This document shows positions 25,301 to 34,760 of a DNA stretch of 64,000 bases, in pieces. The position numbers and the translations under genes are program-made. The notes beneath the pieces are model-generated. The model made no database searches and had not been told where the DNA came from. It saw only the letters and a list, made by a program, of their open reading frames with translations. The DNA comes from Camellia lanceoleosa. Its lineage: Eukaryota; Streptophyta; Magnoliopsida; Ericales; Theaceae. Each line of letters starts with the position of its first letter. Within the stretch, counting starts at the first letter, position 1. The stretch covers positions 85,154,131-85,218,130 of the forward strand of contig CM045763.1 of NCBI GenBank assembly GCA_025200525.1, written 5' to 3'.

Positions 25301-27170
25301 ACAAATTTGATAATAAAATTGTAACAATCATATTTCATCTTTTTTCTTGTCCTAGGTTTTTGCTGGAGAGAAAATCATGTGAATTCCTTTTTCTTTTTCT
25401 TTTTTCTTTCTTCTTTCTTTCATTTTGTAATATATTTACTTCATTTCATATTATAGGTGCAAGGGTTCTTTCTGATTTGTTTTGAAGTTTATCCAGCCTG
25501 AGTGAACCAAGACTAAACAACTACCAGACCTTGTTTGAATTTTGAACCTGGAACTATACTGCAAAATGCTACTGCATTTTTTTTTTTTCCCTTTTATTTT
25601 CTCTCTTTCCTTTTTTTGGTGTTATCCAAACTCTATCAAAACCATTGTTTACTGAACTGAAGGATCCAACGTGGTTTCTTTTCTTGATCTTGTTCCTTTA
25701 GGTTGTCACTGTGGTGAGTTATTTTAGAACTAAAAACAAATTTTAATTAACGAGTAATGCTGATTGAACATGTAATATTTGATATTGATATGGATTATTG
25801 AAAGATTAATCATGCAGTGAGTAGGAGCATTCTTCCATCATGTAAGAAAAGGATTTATAGTGGGCATGAGGAACAAATAGAGAAGTGTTAAGGGATGCTT
25901 TCATCCCATGGTACAAATTTACGATGTTTCTTCATCTTAGAGAGCTTCTTCTTTGGAATTCACATATCTCAAACGTTGGGATTCACATATCTCAAACATT
26001 GAAGCTGATCTATTAGCTAAACAAGGACTCTCTCTCTCTCTCCATGGGGAAGGAGCTAGTATCATGGCACTCAATGTTTTTCCTCCTTTTCCCCTTTTGC
26101 TATATTTGTTTGCTTTGCAGGTAATCTTTATTTACTTCGTTTTCTTCAGATTTATGCGCAATCGTTGTCATTTATTATCAAGAATAATTAACAGGGTGCA
26201 AATATCACAGTATTGGGTGGTTCTTCTAAAGCTTTTTATCTGTTAGGCTTCAACTTAAAACTTTTTTCTGGTTTGTCTAAGGAAAAAATTAAGGGAAAGT
26301 AACAAGGATGAGACATCTAAACAATTGTTTATTTGTAAGAACTATAAGGCCATTCCTCTTGGGTTGTGTTATGGATCACATTGAAGTCGTGGTCCTTCAC
26401 CGCATTGTGCTTGGACCATCATCAATAAATGACTGGTTGTTTCTTGCCGAGCATCCCAGCTTTTGCAAGCCTAGGTGATGCAGATAGTGCGCACATTAAG
26501 TTTGGCATGGAGATTAATTTATTGTATAATTTTATATTTAATTATTTTTAACTATAATTTAATTATAAGTCTTATTGGGAGTCTTTGGTTTCCAATTTTA
26601 TTAAGATTTAGTATCTTATTTTAATTAGGGTTAATGTCCGATAAATATTAGGTTTTGCTTTTCATTATTGAGATTTGGATTCATAAAACTGAGTGTCAAG
26701 TCTGTGGCCTTATGACTAGGGCTGTAACCCTAGCGTTCTTCTTCTCATCCTGTTCTCTCCTCTTTCTCCTACTATATTCTACATTACTGGACCACGTGTT
26801 TATCTTCCAATTAGAAGCATAATTCAACAAAAAGTTGAAACTTATGCATACGCTGTTCTTGCTGACAAAGTAGCAATTTTTATTCGACAGTCCTAAAGTA
26901 AATGCTTTCTCTCCGAGTTCAATTTTATGTTTAAAAAAATGTCGTAATGTTTCATTGCGCTGCTTTGCTTCTTATATTTCATGTCTTACATTACAGGTGG
27001 AGATAATGTGCCAGGGTCAACCGGTGCTTCCAACGCTGCAATTACAGAACTTGGTAGATTTGTGGTTAAAGACAGCATCAGCATCAAAGAGAATACCGAC
27101 CTCTGTGGGCAGCTCAGCCAAGGACTTTGTGATGGTCCTGTCTTATTCGCGAAGGGTCCAACCCCCATAA
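11674..27170 (+). CDS. DRIP: DRIP-like RING E3 ubiquitin-protein ligase, seven exons
   Basis: Exons are 11674-11788, 16759-16858, 22973-23303, 23428-23870, 23989-24039, 25064-25136 and 26997-27170 (stop TAA). All boundaries are GT/AG and keep frame; the 1287 nt encode 428 aa. The N-terminus carries a C3HC4 RING finger (C19, C22, C35, H37, C40, C43, C56, C59) split by intron 1 between T38 and F39. A basic KIFPFKRRKVK segment follows, then a low-complexity middle. The C-terminal ubiquitin-like (RAWUL-type) part contains YLRIKDGNLPVSFIQKYLV. This order and length match Arabidopsis DRIP1/DRIP2, nuclear E3 ligases that ubiquitinate the drought factor DREB2A. Function here is inferred from that family. 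Introns 1 (4970 bp) and 2 (6114 bp) are swollen by transposons. The exons look intact, so the gene may still be functional. Confidence 0.93.
12440..12542 (+). other. Possible SINE 3' end in intron 1
   Basis: CCCAAATAGTTGGGATGAGA followed by CTTTGTTGAGTTGAGTTGAG resembles the tail of some plant SINEs, which end in short tandem repeats. No promoter boxes were found upstream, so this is a weak call. Confidence 0.3.
12953..14262. mobile_element. Non-autonomous MULE-like element in intron 1
   Basis: GGGCAAAATTCACTTTATCC at the left is mirrored at the right by GGGGTAAAATGAATTTTGC, giving inverted ends of about 30 bp. The 1.3 kb interior has no transposase. It contains the C18/A29 homopolymer and a G-rich segment (13780-14030) whose composition differs from the rest and could be captured sequence. 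A clean 9-bp target duplication is not visible. Confidence 0.55.
13383..13429. repeat. Homopolymer block C18 then A29
   Basis: Eighteen C followed directly by 29 A inside the MULE-like element. Length is likely unreliable in assembly. Confidence 0.95.
14290..15126 (+). pseudogene. LINE (L1-type) 3' fragment with poly-A tail
   Basis: Translations around 14460-14760 in shifting frames give SLSHKLLHMVDLDWV, IDYRGFGTNKKAQVLWDCAI and a W-E-R-N-A-R-I-F-like remnant. This order matches the zf-RVT C-terminal region of plant L1-type non-LTR retrotransposons. Downstream is non-coding sequence ending in AATAAAATTTATTCATTGCC and an A-run (about 15112-15125), as expected for a LINE 3' end. The fragment is 5'-truncated and broken by frameshifts and stops. 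It lies sense in intron 1 of the DRIP-like gene. Confidence 0.7.
15529..15872. mobile_element. hAT MITE copy A with perfect 8-bp target duplication
   Basis: Ends are CTATGTTACATGGACTC (left) and GAGTCCATGTAACATAG (right), perfectly inverted over 17 bp. The flanks CTTGTAAT at 15521-15528 and 15873-15880 are a perfect 8-bp target-site duplication, the hAT hallmark. It is 344 bp and non-coding. The interior repeats phrases such as GGGTGTCGG and TCCGACACGGGTA. It sits in intron 1 and belongs to the same family as the element at 17605-18499. Confidence 0.9.
16875..17058 (-). repeat. Copia 3' LTR
   Basis: Left-hand LTR in window coordinates, which is the element's 3' LTR. It pairs with 22119-22302 at about 95% identity. 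It starts 16 bp after the exon 2 splice donor. Confidence 0.9.
17060..17604 (-). pseudogene. Copia RNase H domain remnant
   Basis: Minus-strand frame with ISWKSKKQTVVARSTAEAEY and YCDNRSVIQIAHN, then HKRTKHIEIDCHFV. These are diagnostic motifs of Copia RNase H, which degrades the RNA of the RNA/DNA hybrid during reverse transcription. In-frame stops occur upstream, in the segment around 17520-17600. The domain was separated from its RT by insertion of the hAT MITE at 17605-18499. Confidence 0.85.
17605..18499. mobile_element. hAT MITE copy B nested in the Copia element, perfect 8-bp target duplication
   Basis: Ends are CTACGTTACACGGACTCG and CGAGTCCGTGTAACATAG, inverted over 18 bp with one mismatch. 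The flanks CCCCGGAG at 17597-17604 and 18500-18507 are a perfect 8-bp duplication that splits the Copia RT/RNase H reading frame just after an RYLRG motif. The element is 895 bp. It has an arginine/glutamate-codon-rich left part and a very AT-rich middle (17960-18360). The ends match copy A at 15529-15872. No transposase is encoded. Confidence 0.92.
18500..19424 (-). pseudogene. Copia reverse transcriptase remnant
   Basis: The minus strand encodes WIYKVKTHFAGSLERYKA, then PLYQMDVRNAFLNGHL, CRLQRVLYGLK, then LLLYVDDMIITG and MKDLGPLRYFLGIEV. These are successive motifs of Copia RT, including an intact YVDD catalytic pair. Stops and frameshifts (near 19230-19260, 19036 and 18957) break the frame. 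RT copies element RNA into cDNA, but this copy cannot make a full product. Confidence 0.88.
19446..21116 (-). pseudogene. Copia integrase region, catalytic aspartate lost
   Basis: The gag-pre-integrase zinc region (WHSRLGHLSADRLRSLAQ, then CQKCK) is followed by the integrase core: SLVYTDV with the first Asp, VDYYTRYTWVY, and NGQAERKH with the Glu. The usual RSDNGGEY motif reads RSNLGGEY here (about 20345), so the second catalytic Asp is Asn. A frameshift separates the core (20539 down to about 20000) from the C-terminal part, which contains RKDRTKLSVRSVLCVFLGYS. Integrase would insert the cDNA, and the lost Asp implies an inactive enzyme. Confidence 0.88.
21268..21486 (-). pseudogene. Copia gag zinc knuckle remnant
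   Basis: A short frame with CAFCHQRGHWKYHC (CX2CX4HX4C), the nucleic-acid-binding knuckle at the end of Copia gag. The preceding 600 bp to the 5' LTR do not encode a recognisable gag (UBN2-type) domain. Most of gag therefore appears deleted, and the element would depend on others for particle formation. Confidence 0.8.
22119..22302 (-). repeat. Copia 5' LTR
   Basis: Right-hand LTR in window coordinates. It is followed on the minus strand by TCGTATCAGAGCCG, a primer-binding-like site. It ends immediately before a CT microsatellite. Confidence 0.9.
22308..22352. repeat. CT microsatellite
   Basis: About 22 CT units directly beside the Copia insertion, in intron 2 of the DRIP-like gene. Confidence 0.95.
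24574..25015. mobile_element. Possible 442-bp MITE in intron 5
   Basis: GAAAAGAGGAATATG at the left and CATATTCCTCTTCTC at the right are inverted repeats matching at 14 of 15 positions. The interior is non-coding. No target duplication is evident, so this remains tentative. Confidence 0.4.
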
Positions 27171-28620
27171 AATATTACTATTTCATTCTTCTTCATCTCT
27201 TACCATCCCCTTTGTCAATAACTTCATATCCCCCCTTTGATCTTTAAGAGCTATACATACACATTGGCAGTCTGATGCATTTTCGGCGTGTGATTTTATG
27301 TATGCATATTTATTATTATTATTACTTTTTTTTTTTTTTTTGCGGCATTTGTTATTCACATTATGGAAATTTTGTAATAATTGGTTGTCTTTTTATTAAA
27401 GGGCGGCTTGGCCCAACGATAAAGTTTGTTGTGAGCGTTTTTGTTGACAAAGAGGCTTGTATGCATATTTATTTCTTTTATGACATTTGTTATTCACATT
27501 ATGTGAATTTCATAATTAGTATGTTTGTATTAAAGGTTGAATTGGCCCAACTTTACTATTAGCATTAATGATGATACGGGTTTGAGTCACAAAAACAGCC
27601 CCTTCGATGAAATATTATGTACATCTTGCCCTCTATAAATTCTATTTTAGTGGGAGTCTCATGTGAGGAGTTGCTCTTCTTCTTTTTTTAATGACGAATT
27701 TGCATTATGAAGTATCCAAATAATCCTTGTCTGAGTTGCTTCCAAATTGAGGCTCAGTAGAATATGTGGAATAGATATAGATTGACAGTGTTACAAGAGT
27801 GAAGCATGAAGTTTGGCTTGAAATTTCATGCTTAGTCTTTTGTCTCTTTTTCCTAAAAGTTAACTACACTTTGCTCTCTTCACATTATTCTTTTGAGCAA
27901 AGTGGAAATGATTAAAATTAAAGAAGGTTTAAGAAAAATGAATTTGAATTTGCTAAATTCAGTGGTGAAAATTTTTAGCTGTTGGTATGAAATTGAGAGG
28001 TTTAGATTGTGTGAAGTCAAAAAATACCCTCCCTCTCTATTTGCTGAATTTGGGATTGCAACTTTTGCAAGAGTTGCTTGTGGTTTTTATTTATTTATTA
28101 TTTAAAAAAGAAATTACGCTAGAGTATTTGATGCAAATAAGTTTAAAAAATTAATTATTAAGAAGGTAAAAGAAGAATGTTTTAATTTTTATTTTCTTAT
28201 TATTAACTTTTTAATTTGTAGGAAACTGACCGTCTAAGTTGCAAAAATAACTCTTCCAATACAATCTATGAGAGCAATTTGTCAAACAAATATTTTGAAT
28301 GTTTTAATTTTTATTTTCTTATTATTAACTTTTTAATTTGTAGGAAACTCAACCATCTAAGTTGCAAAAATTATTCTTCCAATACAATCTATGAAAGCAA
28401 TTTGTCATTTTTTAAGAACTAGGCTTACATCCAACCCATGATCTAAAATAAGAGTGTTATTTGAATTCATAGGATTCATTATAGATCCCGTTTCAATAAT
28501 CTAATTAAATTATAATTATAAAATTGATTTAATTTTTTTTAAGACAATATACACGAAAACTTTTGGGGAATTGACCCATAAATCTTAAAAGGTGGAATTG
28601 TAATCTAATTAGTCTCATAT
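27171..28620. other. Intergenic with two local duplications
   Basis: Downstream of the DRIP-like stop codon. A block with TGTATGCATATTTATT...TTTGTTATTCACATTATG...GGCCCAA occurs at about 27299-27417 and again at 27459-27549. A block of about 127 bp (GAATGTTTTAATTTTTATTT ... GAGCAATTTGTCA) occurs at about 28168-28290 and 28296-28408. No gene was seen. Confidence 0.7.
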
Positions 28621-29300
28621 TTTATTTTGCACACCCAAAGGTCCCATTATTTGGGGGTGGACAGTTTTGCCCATGAATGTATTGTTTTTGGTTTAGTGAT
28701 ATTATGTTTGATTAATGTGGGTGTATGTAACGTTTGGGAAAAACTTACTATAGCTTTTTTAGGGTTTAGTAGTGTATATAGGGGTGTCCACGTTTTTGAT
28801 GACCCACACGGTGGTGGCCTACATCATTTTTTGAAGCCCACATTTGAAGACAACCCTTTTTTTTTTTTTGCAAAAAACACAACTTGGTGGACCACATCAA
28901 GTTGATCAAATAGAAGTTGATGGCCCACTTCAATTTCGCAAACCACATTTGGATTGCCCATATCATAACGCAAGGCCCCATTGGTAATCAAACATACAAA
29001 CTAGCAAACCACACCGGAACAGGTCATGAGCGACGATGAAAAGTTTTCCTGTCGTCGGATGATCGATGAACACATTCCACACCAAAGCCAAGCGACAACT
29101 CCCCCCCCCACATCGCGGGTTCCACACCAAAGCCAAGCGACAATCCCCCACCCCCCTCCACAGCACAGAAACAATGTGCAACGCACTGTTCACCATCCCA
29201 CTTCACACGCCATACTCTCTCTCTAAACATTTTCTCTTGAAGAGTATATATGTATGTATAGTGTATCTCTCTCTAGATTGAGCAAAGATTGCTGGGAAAA
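28621..29300. other. Intergenic, repeated CACACCAAAGCCAAGCGACAA
   Basis: The phrase CACACCAAAGCCAAGCGAC occurs at about 29079 and again at 29123. The surrounding short frames are proline- or tryptophan-rich by composition and are not credible proteins. It may be part of a decayed element that also covers the DUF538-like fragment to the right. Confidence 0.5.
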
Positions 29301-29311
29301 TCAAACAGAGA

Positions 29312-29600
29312 TCAAGAGAGAAATTCTTTTCTATGACTTTTCAGCCTTTGGTTTTGTTCATCCCTGCGGTGAAAATGGAGCTTTCCTCCATCAACTGAAA
29401 TACACGTAACTTTCACCCAAATCATCACCTTTGTCTTCATCCCCTTTATATCAGATAGTTTCTCTTTCTCCAGATATCCAGTTATAGTGGTTGAGAATCG
29501 CAAAACAGACTTGTCTCTGTATCCCACTTCACAAATCGAGAAGGTGTGGGAGTTGTGGCCGTTGGTGGCAAACTCTGAGCAGAAGCTTGACATCTTCAAC
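29312..29600 (-). pseudogene. DUF538-like (SVB family) gene fragment, antisense
   Basis: The minus-strand frame contains ICEVGYRDKSVLRF, then TTITGYLEKEKLSDIKGMK, then VTCISVDGGKLHFH. The spacing (GY, then ITGYLE-K-L--IKG, then I-VD-GKL-F) fits the C-terminal half of plant DUF538 proteins, small proteins linked to trichome and stress phenotypes. There is no N-terminal half in the same frame and no obvious exons nearby, so this looks like a retro-inserted or transposon-captured fragment. The family match is by eye only. Confidence 0.45.
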
Positions 29601-29759
29601 AATGGATGTTGGGGTTCCTGCTGCAGTCGTCGTCGATAGCGGAGTCCACAGCATTGATCTTCAGCGGACCTCCCCATGGATCTTGACCGTACATGCATCT
29701 ATGCCAAATCTAATCAGAACCCAGATCTGAATAGGAAGATAATTCCCCACACTAACCTA

Positions 29760-30900
29760 ATTTCCCAAAAATATAATCTAGATTGTAAAATATCGTAGTT
29801 GATTTGGTTTGAAATCTCATATGTGAGTATTGGTATGGAAACCACATAGTCGACCCACATTTGGAGATTTGTTCTTTATTTGTTTCTGGATTTGCAGGGA
29901 TTCAGTTGGCGGTGAATGGTAATGTGAGCGGTTTTATAACCCACGGTGATTAGAAAGGAATAGTTCTGCTAGTGTTGCTGTATGAAGGTGTGAACACCCT
30001 TATTTGATGATGATGCCGAAGAACGATGAGTATATGTATCTGGGTGATGGTGTGGGGTGTGGTGAATGAGGAGGGGGGGTGTGATGTTGGGGATTGAGAT
30101 AGGTTTGGAAGTGTGTGATTGTGTTTGAACTTTTTTTCTTGTATGGGGGATGGTGTAATGTGGTAGTGTTTGAACATTACAACACACACATATATTTCAA
30201 ACACACACAGAAGACTGCTCCCTACAAATTGTCTTTCCCAAAACAGAACCGTAATTAATGGGATTGCCATACCAGACAAATAAGTTACCACACAGAACCA
30301 AGGGCAAACCAGTCACATAATCCACCCCAAATCAGCCAAATGGGATCTTCCAAGTAACATTACCAACAAAATAGGACTTCCAAGAGTATTAAAAATAAAG
30401 AAGGATCTCACGGTCCAAAACCTTCCCAAATGGGATTTTCCAATAATTTCTCCAAAACTTTTACAAAATATATGGTTTAGATTCACATGAGTCCGGACAA
30501 ATCATTTTTTAATTGGTTTTCCTTGTTTTGTTTTAAAAAACACAAACTAATTTTCAACTGCACCCAAAATTCTAGGAGAATTTACAAATCAGTATTTTTT
30601 TCTAAAATAATTACCAACTCATGAAAAAATATATAATTTTAATTATTAAAATTTATTACTAATTTGAATATTTTTTTATAAATATATACTGAGTTGTTAA
30701 TTCAAACGGCTGGGTATGACCCGAACTCAAAAAAAACACTTTGTACTCACCCGACCCGAAACGGTCCAAATCTGTGTTGTTAGGGTCGGGTGAGGTGGAT
30801 ACCCGTTTGAACGGGTTAGATTATTGTGATCCGTTCCCTACTCGATTGCTCAAACTAACCTAATGAACTGTACAATGAGGAACCTGATACAATTCAAACC
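29760..30900. other. Intergenic, upstream of prefoldin gene
   Basis: AT-rich. It includes a C/T-biased stretch (29990-30170) and a segment rich in GGGT/ACCC (30710-30830, for example GGGTCGGGTGAGGTGGATAC) typical of repeat-derived DNA. No gene was recognised. Confidence 0.55.
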
Positions 30901-30995
30901 CTTTAATTCTCTCTCTTCCCTTTCCTGAGTTCCGGTACTCGGTGCAGCTTCTCTGTGTGCGCGTACGGTGTTGTCTGTGCAGTGAGCTCCGAAGT

Positions 30996-31004
30996 TAGGG
31001 TTTT
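30996..31004. promoter_or_regulatory. Telo-box-like motif and CT run in the prefoldin leader
   Basis: TTAGGGTTT (reverse of AAACCCTAA) lies about 45 bp before the start codon, followed by a short CT run. Telo-boxes are frequent near starts of plant housekeeping genes. A regulatory role here is inferred. Confidence 0.45.
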
Positions 31005-31045
31005 CACTCTCTCTCTCTCTCTCTGATCACCTTCTTGAATCAAAC

Positions 31046-34042
31046 ATGCAACAGGTAAGTAAAGCAAAAACTCAATCAAAATCTTCTTTTTTCTTGTATG
31101 TGTGTTTAATTTGCAATTTTTGGGTCTGATAATCAAACACGATTTGATTGGGAAAAGGGTGGGGGTTCAGAGACGGAGGTGACATGGGAGGATCAACAGA
31201 ACATCAACAAATTTGGTAGATTAAACAACCGATTTCACGAACTCGAGGATGAGATCAAGATCGCTAAGGTACCTACACATTTCACACATTGTATGACTTG
31301 TCACTTTGTTTGATTTTCAGTTGTTATGTTGTTTTAGATTTTAGATTGTGTTTTCATTATTGTTGTTGCATAATCTGAGATGGGTTTTATTCAAAATTAA
31401 GGAATTCAGCCTAATGTGTCTTCATCTGATAGGTATTGTTTGTTAGAAAGAACAAAGAAAAAGGAAATGCTTAGGAATAATTAAAATATGAATGGCGAGT
31501 TACTGTCTGTAAGAGTAAAAAGACTATTAGAATCTCTTCCAAAAATAGAACAAATATGGAAGAGAAGACTGGAAATGATATTTTAACCCAAAAATTCAAT
31601 CAAATGGGTGTCCATTTTTAGGAGACAAGAAATGAAAGCCTCATATAAGCAATCAGATTATCTATTTTGGTTTTTTATTTTTTATTTTTTTATTTTATTT
31701 TATTTTTTCTTTGTGTGTGTGGGAATGCATACTGGTCTGGTAATAACTAGGATTTTGGCTGATTTTCCATGACCCTTAATGTCTGACATGGTGACCATAT
31801 TTTGAAGTTGGTCCAAATTTTATAATCATACCATCTTAAAATTGAGGCAACTGACAGACATGTCAACCCTCTTAGCACCCATCCCACTGTTTCCACTATT
31901 ATGACTTCAAACTACTCTCCAGTTAATTCCTCTGAAGGGATTTGATAATCTCCATTCTGAAACTGAGTGAGCAAAACTTCCATTGCTCATCTTTTCATCG
32001 CCCTAGGAATTTTTCAGACAATGTCAAATTTTTCCAAAGAAAGGAGCCATAGGGTTGTACGAGCAATTAATTCAGGTTTGGTGAGTAAATAACAAACATA
32101 GCGCACTTTGTCATTGCATACAGAGGATAGGCCCAGAGGTAGTGGCTTAGCTTTTGAGCGACAAACACCAATGCTAAACATGTCTTTTAATGGTAGAATA
32201 CTCTCCTTTGTGCCTTGAATAGTGTGACTAAGACTAATATAATATATTCAGGGCACTCTTGAGCAAAAAGTGTTCCAATGTATCATGGAGTAGAAGCAGG
32301 ATATAAGGGTCTCTTTTGGTTGAGTCAACAAGGCATTTCATGCATTTTCTGGGAAGATGGATTACTGCTCTTGGAGTGGAGTTAAACCCTTGGATAAATA
32401 TATGGTTCCTTTAGTGGAGTTGAAAAATGCAAGTTATTCTTCACAGAACTAGCTTCTCTACTAAGGACAACCTAGACAAAGTAACATATGACCATTATTT
32501 GAAATCTTGATCTGATGACAGCTACAAGGGGGGAAAAACAGCTTGCTATTACAAGTTTTTTGTTAATTTTTTTCTTCATTTATTGCTTTTGTGATTCTTA
32601 GCATGATATTTATATCTGTATGATTCAAATATTATTTTTCTACATGTACAATTGAAGCTCCTCCTTTCATGCTTTTCAGAATTGATTCTCTCAAGCTTTC
32701 CTTCAATGCTCTGGTTACTTTGGCTGTCCACCTCTTGTATTCTTAAGCCTCGTTTGGGAAGTGGCTAAAATAGCCAAAAAGTCAAAAAGCCAACTAAAAC
32801 ACATCACATCACCTCTCTACTTTTCTGCACGCCTTTTCGTAAAAAGCCAAAAAGTTACTAAAATAGCCACTTCCCAAACCAAGCCTTAATTGGCATTAAG
32901 AAGATACAATGAAAGAGAGACATATTATCAATATTACCATGGACTCTTTTTTTGCCCTTCTGCATTGCTCTTTCACCAAGTCCAAAGTGTGTTTGTAGGT
33001 GTTAGATGGGTATATGATCCCAATTGATTTGTCAATAATCTTTTGGTTTTCAGTGCACAAACCCAAAACCATATTCACCGGTTCGGCATATTACCCTTGT
33101 AAGTTCTAAATTAAAAGTATAAACACGGAGCATCTAATACGATGCCATTTACTAGAACATATATTTGACATTCTCCACGGGAGTGTCGGTTGTGAAATAA
33201 GGAAAAAACTGAGCAAGGCGGACCCTTTGATGTAAAAATACTGAACATACATCATATGTGTGTTAATGTGGACAAGTATGAAATATTTCCTCAAGGGGCG
33301 TCCAGCATTTGAGAATGAAACTTTTAGTTATAGTGATCTCTATTCAAAGTCAGCATTTTTGAGTTATTTCAGCTGTATACTTCGCCATAGTCCCATACAT
33401 GTGTTCAAAATTGAAAATGCCTTACATCAACTTCTGGATTCTGCTACAAACTATCCGGTCCTGTTGATCTAGTACGTCTTTGGTGTGACCTTCAATCTTG
33501 TAGTCCTCCACTTGAACCAGTTATGTCTTTGATCTTCATTGCAAATGAAAAAAGGGTTGGGTCAGTTTTTGTGCTACACCAATATGGGAGGGAATCTTGT
33601 CTGTAAAAGATGTCACTGAATCTATTGAATATGTTTTTGTTTTGGGTCATCTTTTTACCTCCGTAATCTTCATATGGGTGCAGCATGCATGCATATTTGA
33701 GTTGTGCCAGGCTTTTTCTCGACTGCTGTCTCATATGATTTAATGCATCACTTTTCCTATTCTTCTCTCTTTTTCTGACAGGAAACGAATGAGAATCTCG
33801 AGGATGCAAGCAACGAATTGATTCTCACTGACGAGGAAGTGGTCCGTTTCCAGATAGGGGAGGTTTTCGCTCACGTGCCTAGGGAAGAAGTGGAGAACAG
33901 AATAGAGCAGATGAAAGAGGTAACTAGCAAGAACTTGGAGAAGCTGGAAGAAGAGAAGGACTCTGTACTTGCTCAGATGACTGAGTTGAAGAAGATTCTG
34001 TATGGAAAGTTCAAGGATTCAATCAATCTAGAGGAGGATTAA
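31046..34042 (+). CDS. PFD4: Prefoldin subunit 4, three exons
   Basis: Exons are 31046-31054 (only Met-Gln-Gln), 31158-31268 and 33782-34042 (stop TAA). All junctions are GT/AG and in frame; the total is 126 aa, close to the usual size of plant PFD4. The N-terminal helix contains [19 protein letters not shown], and the C-terminal helix contains [20 protein letters not shown]. Both are strongly heptad-like, as expected for the two coiled-coil arms of a beta-type prefoldin subunit. Prefoldin is a cytosolic hexamer that delivers unfolded actin and tubulin to the CCT chaperonin. Intron 2 is 2.5 kb and carries a MITE. The start is fixed by the small first exon with a canonical donor (CAG|GTAAGT). 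Confidence 0.93.
32744..32887. mobile_element. Palindromic MITE in prefoldin intron 2
   Basis: AAGCCTCGTTTGGGAAGTGG at the left is mirrored by CCACTTCCCAAACCAAGCCTT at the right. The arms extend into AAAATAGCCAAAAAGT-type sequence. About 144 bp, TAA/TTA-flanked, non-coding. TAA-type flanks would fit PIF/Harbinger MITEs but are not proof. Confidence 0.7.
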
Positions 34043-34103
34043 GTTTGTCAAAATGAATCATGCTTGTTTTTATGGTTACTTGGTGAGGATTAAGTTTGTC
34101 AAA
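34034..34103. repeat. 19-bp direct repeat spanning the prefoldin stop codon
   Basis: GAGGATTAAGTTTGTCAAA occurs at 34034-34052 (including the TAA stop) and at 34085-34103, 51 bp apart. Confidence 0.9.
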
Positions 34104-34129
34104 GTTGGTGACTTGGGACAGTTTTTGAA

Positions 34130-34262
34130 GCTTTCATGTAAAAAACGTGGAATTTTTATGGGGTTTCTCAGTTTCTGGGACTTGATCCCGGGCTGGTGAC
34201 ATGGCTTGATCCAAAGGTCATATGCTTTTACCACTGCGCCAGTTATGTTGATCAAAATGTGC
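34130..34262 (-). mobile_element. tRNA-derived SINE remnant
   Basis: On the minus strand TGGCGCAGTGG (34233-34243) matches the RNA polymerase III A box. GGGATCAAGTCCC (about 34178-34189) approximates a B box about 50 nt downstream. This spacing fits a tRNA-related SINE head. The region cannot fold into an intact tRNA: there is no acceptor-stem pairing around the boxes. It lies just after the prefoldin stop codon, probably in its 3' UTR or flank, in reverse orientation. Confidence 0.5.
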
Positions 34263-34596
34263 ATTTTGGCATCATAACATATATGATTGTGTAGTTTGTG
34301 TTGCGTATTATTGACATTAGAACATTATTCACTTGAAAAGATATGCTTATATGTCCCATGGAACTATTTAAGTTCTAGATCCAATTTTAATGCCTGTTTG
34401 GAGAGAGACAATAAAAGAAGAGAAAAAGGGAGGAAAGACTGGTGAAAAGTAAATAATTCTTCCCCCTTACGTGGTTGGAAAGTGAAGTAAAGGGAAATTT
34501 AGGGCTAAAACTAGCAAATAGAGGTTGCTCTTTAGACTCCATTAGCTCTCTGCAGCGTTTGAAGTCAACTTAATTTGGCCTTCTGGTGTCTCGATA

Positions 34597-34760
34597 GGGG
34601 TTGTTTGGGATAATTTAAATAAGTGTATTTTTCAATTTTTTATGAAATATGAATTAGGTTTGAATTGGGTTTAAACTGATTTGTTAGAGAGATGATGTGA
34701 CTTAAATAGGATAGTGATTTATTGACTTTTTAATTTTTTTCAAACATGCCAAACCAACTC
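34597..34760. mobile_element. Possible MITE
   Basis: GGGGTTGTTTGGGA at the left is approximately mirrored by CCAAACCAACTC at the right. About 164 bp of AT-rich interior, no coding capacity. Confidence 0.42.

Noticed and set aside
34130..34262. A functional tRNA gene on the minus strand
   Set aside because: A and B boxes are present but no acceptor or anticodon stem can be formed around them. A SINE remnant explains it better.
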